Below are positions 26,701 through 27,556 of a DNA stretch of 27,556 nt, piece after piece (position 1 is the stretch's first letter; each line of letters starts with the position of its first letter). Made by a program: the position numbers and the translations under genes. The DNA lies in NCBI GenBank assembly GCA_028277515.1, contig JANQGC010000117.1:1-27556 (forward strand), written 5' to 3'. The notes beneath the pieces were generated by a model. That model saw only the letters and a program-made list of their open reading frames with translations, was not told where the DNA came from and made no database searches. This stretch comes from Anaerolineae bacterium (lineage in GTDB: Bacteria; Chloroflexota; Anaerolineae; Promineifilales; Promineifilaceae).

Positions 26701-27556
26701 CCAATTTGAAGATGCGCTGGATGATTTTAGCAAAATTATCTATCTTGACGCTTCAAATTCTGAGGCGTATTTACTCAGGAGCGAGGCTCTTACTCAGTTG
26801 GATCAATTGGATCTGGCGATTGAGGATTATAACCAGGCCTTGCAAATTGACGGGTCGAACGCTGATGCCTATTTCAAACGAGCCTTACTATTCAAGAAGT
26901 TAGATAGGCTGGAGGAAACCCTTGCCGACCTGGATAGGGCGATAGAAAATAATCCTCAGTTTGTTGAAGCGTTCAGTCAACGAGCGGAAATTTTGCATAG
27001 CCAGGGCCAGATTGAGGGAGCCTTAGCCGATTACGATCAGGTTATTGAATTGGATCCCCAAAATGCTGCGGCATTTTTCCAACGGGGTAACATTTATTCT
27101 GCTAATCGGCAGTGGCCGGAAGCCTTGTCTAATTATGATTCGGCCGTTCAATTCAGCAATCAAAATGGCGAATATTTACTGCAACGGGGGATCACATGCC
27201 TGGCTCTCGGCCGAATGCCGGCAGCGCTGGCCGATTTCAATGATACGATAGACATCGAGCGCGAAAATGCAGATGCTTATTTCCATCGTGGACATATTTA
27301 CCAAAATCTTGAGCATCATGATGAAGCCCTGGCAGATTACAATCAAGTGTTGCAGCTTGATCCTGAATATCCCCAGGTATACGTCAATCGTGGCTCAGTC
27401 CACGAAGGGATGGGGGCGATAGGGAAGGCGCTGGCGGATTACGAGCGGGCGATTGAGCAGGAGCCGGAGAATGCCCGAGCCTATTACAAGAAAGGGCGAG
27501 TCTACCAGGAAAGCGGGGATTACCGGCAAGCAGAAGCGAGCTATGATGAAGCGCTC
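17717..27556 (+). CDS. Giant STAND NTPase with at least 85 tandem TPRs (3' end beyond window)
   Basis: One open frame of at least 3,280 codons, translated completely by hand with no stop and no frame change. The start is well fixed: an in-frame TAG lies at 17708-17710, AGGA at 17709-17712, and the next ATG (residue 61) is already past the Walker A motif. Residues ~20-230 are a STAND NTPase (nucleotide-driven switch): Walker A G47-T54, Walker B at 104-110 ending in DD, sensor-1 arginine R144 in IATARD, and GTP at 203-205 (the STAND GxP motif). Residues ~240-340 look like a winged-helix segment (LLQAMAIFHMSRV, then YVTISEDHLIF). From ~365 to the edge the protein is TPRs only. There is no signal peptide or membrane helix, so it should be cytosolic. 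STAND proteins with TPR superstructures act as signal hubs and as antiviral (Avs) sensors. No effector domain is visible. Codon use and motif density match the neighbours. The function is unknown. Confidence 0.93.
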   Translation, partial: MTTRFLRPLLPDDLRRRRGFGGKVLWINRHITQPQDFKTNPKIIVTGQANLGKTREALELMYRTVKAGMVSEDRVFIPGPELRTVDAQLLAQALADQLSFEDPILFYLDDLPYLFDDKTKLHNLAVALEILGACKALYVIATARDEHITPEHIEWFGKFGFAEIPLRELNSEETAQLIAGAVGVSGVQTDYDASEFLIKSNDGTPELTLLTYWRVEEAGLDFLDQDIVKKYHAQNVNLLWADIREILLEKEPEIESLLQAMAIFHMSRVTPFTDLVFSFAVELRQSLFASTFNKRRLQAILEQHLSKYVTISEDHLIFDDTIATAEEIGNRAESTQKLSQFLLNHRRFFRSRGVKNQEAGNYELIQAMVELAIEEKRLGNHQSVVELFSAIIDFKPEDPAAFVMRAEAYLALNRPDEALSDFGQAIDRNTSYPRAYEVRYKIYREWGKLQEARKDLDQLILLSSNVPEYYFDRGLINQQLQQYPEALDDYSEALRLNPELGEAVFNRGEIYMILGRHHAARDAFDHAIKLEPADKAYFSRGLANEKLDRKSDAIADYDETLHLNPKYVQAYRRRGQIYYELGHLAHSLDDFKEAIALDADDVQSQYGYASVNLELGNLEKALAGFDETIRLDPDHTRALTSRGQVNQTLGLYEDAIADFDQLLRHQPDNVSVFCRRGQCYQALGQPESALVDYNAALERDSENIDALIGRGMTLIVLDKYDEAIDDFDTVIRKKSGDPLAYAGRGKALAATGNLGGALADFNEAIQVNPDFDDAYAGRGMVYEKLDRLPEALADFDQALRIDPKNGETFANRAHLNYRLNRLESALADYDRSVELVPPTANILTRRGAVLYELGRYEDAREDFEEVIKHDPADHKSHFFLGEIYREINLPKDALTFYTVAARLNPQNEITYFRRGCIFYDLQQYGAALADFGQVIQLNPNHSEAIFKRGQVLSSLERFPDAIDDYNSAVEHGFAETNVFLARGFAYKQTGQYEMALADYNEAVRFNPKDASTYAGRGSVFYALGKHEQALADYDDAIRLNPDLPFVYYERGLVSKDQGYFSEALVDFDKAIKLNPNNSVVYAQRAEIFADLDKLDEALSDYDQAIRLERYHADYHFKRGLIYDEIGRSQDALKDYDQALHLDSEFADAYFHRANFYRERKQLQEALEDYNQAIGLNPQNSAFYANRGHTRKALGQSDSAISDYNQAIALNSDDVNALYNRGTIYHARGRFQEAMRDYKRCIAINPNHAAAFYNRGTLNHSTGRYQQALHDYNHAIELNLKGAAAYTNRGTILKSLGRYEEALADYDAAITRNPKNAAIYYNRGTVYEALDLAPEAQKDYESAIALNPRLVKAYTGLASANQSLGNLESAVENYNEALQLDGENINALLGRGIVNDQLGRANAAISDFNQVIQLNPANSDAYARRADLFYESGRLEEAVADYGDCIRLGNDDFNLYLKRGLALHALGKFNEAVQDFEKVVEKNPDNYAAQYNRGLSLLAVGREDRALNAFSTAISLDQTRAEAYLNRGQILYSQNQYEKSLPDYDQTLHLGHQDAETYFTRGFIRQQLGRSEEAITDYNRAISHNPQYADAYYNRGLIFKSTGRKEEALEDFSHVITLQPDDKRAYLKRGLIVYEQGRLEDAAADFDAVLNLDSGDKTALNYRARSNQELENFNQALEDYGALLSRDREHVEAYYERGLIHKELKNYDESLSDFNQVIHLDPKMHLAFFHRGQIYQVQDRTPEAQADFERALHFHPESDEEYFMHGLINEGLGRIDAAIADFEEAILLNPQMVQAHERRAKAYQEIGQISKALESYNNAIRLRPGIAINHFRRGRVYQNLGQSQKAVTDFNEAARLGLATVSLFYLRGRLYRSEGDLQQALVDLTQAVNLQTNDPEVYFYRGRTYEDLGLLDEAISDYEEALSKNYDEGMIRYRLGRVNYKSGENERALEAFEKAVQLNPDESKSHFQLGRVYQKLERYPEALTSYGAAIQLVPTNPKIFFNRGLAYLALNQLENGLADITTTLRLDPKNQEAYLQRGEILAKMDQHSAAIQDFDQALSLNPSLTLAYAGRGSVYDSLGRSEMALADYNEILKLEPNRPDIYAQRARVYRDIGKFQEALADYDAVTRLDPSAVSAHYNRGRILQEQGKNQKALANYGEALRLDPQKASVYYSRGQVYKSLGRYQEALSDFDQAIQLGEVFAAVYTNRGRTYQALGRLEEALEDYNEAIRLNPEDESLFFNRGQVHDALGNYELAIADYSETLHLDPQSEEVYPSRADAFRSLGQFEQALDDYNQVVRLHPEQARAYIDRASAFAALGRHQDALNDYNEALRLNPSLVMAYYQRGRIYQSQNRHEEAQADFNSVLRLDPDNGSAYALRGQVNEALGHHQDAIADFETAIRLNPEDGSVYQTRGLIFHELARHEEALHDLSKAIQLMPEEASLYYQRADINKELANFTDALNDYDQAIKLGGVKAVVYAKRGSTRKALGRYDEALVDFDEAITLDTEDGALYYNRGQVHQFLGHLEAAVADYSRAIDLDYAPLEAFLHRGEGFLALGRVQDALNDFDQTIQLAPQNPTGYLNRATAYQTLKHQDEALADYNSAIRLDATLAPAYFQRAELKSQLGQFDDALVDYDKALELDPDNESIYAGRGRVFLGKNQLDQALVSFNEAIRYNPDDQIYYDRGQTNEALGHFDEAQQDYDQAILLNPDHAHAYYQRGLLRENRGEIEGALTDYNKSIKLGLLSSAVLAKRGNLQAQSGALEEAVADYSQALQIEPQSPTVFLKRGRLYEKLGRFEEAMSDYGQIIDLDPDLTESYLRRAKLLSESGSYEEALSDYNDALRIDPNETKIYIDRAFIFTATGSYDDALQDYNKAIQLNPENIQAYWGRGRIFKTLGMYDKAESDFDTILSLDPNWAAAYTHRGHVKHHLQRYSEAFEDYQEALYRNSSDAEAFCFRGDTFLALNRHPKALANYNQALNLKPYYAQAFMGRGQTYMALNQFEDALDDFSKIIYLDASNSEAYLLRSEALTQLDQLDLAIEDYNQALQIDGSNADAYFKRALLFKKLDRLEETLADLDRAIENNPQFVEAFSQRAEILHSQGQIEGALADYDQVIELDPQNAAAFFQRGNIYSANRQWPEALSNYDSAVQFSNQNGEYLLQRGITCLALGRMPAALADFNDTIDIERENADAYFHRGHIYQNLEHHDEALADYNQVLQLDPEYPQVYVNRGSVHEGMGAIGKALADYERAIEQEPENARAYYKKGRVYQESGDYRQAEASYDEAL
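17774..18406 (+). other. STAND-type P-loop NTPase domain of the giant protein
   Basis: Residues ~20-230. The segment PKIIVTGQANLGKT puts a hydrophobic strand directly before Walker A (G47-T54). ILFYLDD (104-110) is Walker B with two acidic residues. LYVIATARDE (137-146) resembles the hhhhTTR sensor of AP-ATPase/NB-ARC/NACHT-like proteins with R144. LRELNSEETAQLI (166-178) and SNDGTPELTLL (200-210) match the helix and GxP motif that close the STAND module. I cannot place it in a named STAND clade. Confidence 0.8.
18911..27556 (+). repeat. Tandem TPR array, 85 repeats of 34 codons (two of 33), continues past window
   Basis: Counting the helix-A Arg-Gly position through the whole translation gives 85 repeats, with the first landmark at residue 405 and the last at 3259. 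Of 84 intervals, 82 are 34 residues; the 33-residue ones are 507 to 540 and 2648 to 2681. A degenerate extra TPR precedes the array (residues ~365-398). The consensus is A-Y/F-x-x-R-G-x-x-Y-x-x-L-G-R-x-x-E-A-L-A followed by D-Y/F-x-x-A-I-x-L-N-P. Nucleotide copies are well diverged, with Arg-Gly alone written with many codon pairs, so it is not a DNA-level satellite. TPRs stack into a right-handed superhelix of about eight repeats per turn, so this part alone should make more than ten turns. Confidence 0.95.

Noticed and set aside
20423..27251. Many short alternative-frame and reverse-strand ORFs of 60-120 codons inside the TPR region
   Set aside because: They are shadows of the repeat: the same 102-base period keeps off-frame stretches open. 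The true frame is unbroken from 17717 to the end, and the short ORFs lack ribosome sites and family resemblance.
18911..27556. A CRISPR array or DNA satellite, because of the ~102-base periodicity
   Set aside because: The units are diverged at nucleotide level, there are no conserved direct repeats with unique spacers, and the period is exactly 34 codons of a TPR.
17717..27556. Calling the giant gene an Avs antiviral protein outright
   Set aside because: The STAND core and TPRs fit, but there is no N-terminal effector, no defence genes nearby in the window, and a far longer, very uniform array than known Avs sensors. The evidence does not reach that far.

Overview
The window (27,556 bases, mid-40s % GC by eye) is bacterial chromosomal DNA with dense protein-coding genes. 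I see no RNA genes, insertion sequences or CRISPR arrays. The gene set (a WcaI-like glycosyltransferase, a polyprenyl glycosylphosphotransferase, an O-antigen-ligase-like protein, a DUF4012 protein, a plant-like GDP-mannose 3,5-epimerase and a giant STAND-TPR protein) suggests a Chloroflexota (Anaerolineae-like) genome. That assignment is inference; the sequence carries no marker gene to prove it.

Layout. (1) 1-3310, plus strand: the tail of a Gfo/Idh/MocA-type oxidoreductase, a GH4 alpha-galactosidase-like enzyme and 6-phosphogluconate dehydrogenase, forming a sugar-metabolism block. (2) 3382-4428, minus strand: a GDP-mannose 3,5-epimerase homologue, divergent from the next block across a 348-bp AT-rich gap. 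(3) 4777-14404, plus strand: an exopolysaccharide/glycan export block with a GT4 glycosyltransferase, a sugar-1-phosphate transferase that loads the lipid carrier, an O-antigen ligase/polymerase-like protein, a secreted TIM-barrel glycosidase-like protein with a CARDB-like tail, a DUF4012 membrane-anchored protein and a polytopic GT-C-like protein. (4) 14556-17397, plus strand: a SAM methyltransferase, an aspartate/glutamate racemase-family protein and an acyl-CoA dehydrogenase. (5) 17398-17716: a regulatory gap with a near-consensus sigma70 promoter, a perfect 10-bp hairpin and a second TATAAT. (6) 17717-27556, running off the right edge: one uninterrupted reading frame of at least 3,280 codons.

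The last gene is the centre of interest. I translated all of it by hand and found no stop. Its first ~230 residues form a STAND-type NTPase (Walker A G47-T54, Walker B ending D109-D110, sensor Arg R144, G203-x-P205), followed by a probable winged-helix region and then at least 85 tandem TPRs. Of the 84 repeat-to-repeat distances, 82 are exactly 34 residues and two are 33. A helix-A arginine and a helix-B aspartate are lost together far more often than chance predicts. There is no N-terminal effector domain. Any effector must lie beyond the window, be encoded elsewhere, or not exist. Composition and motif content match the neighbouring genes, so it looks native rather than freshly imported.

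The likely joint picture is a cell that makes an exported polysaccharide (possibly with L-galactose or L-gulose units from the epimerase) next to a very large cytosolic NTP-driven scaffold or sensor. No direct functional link between the two is visible.
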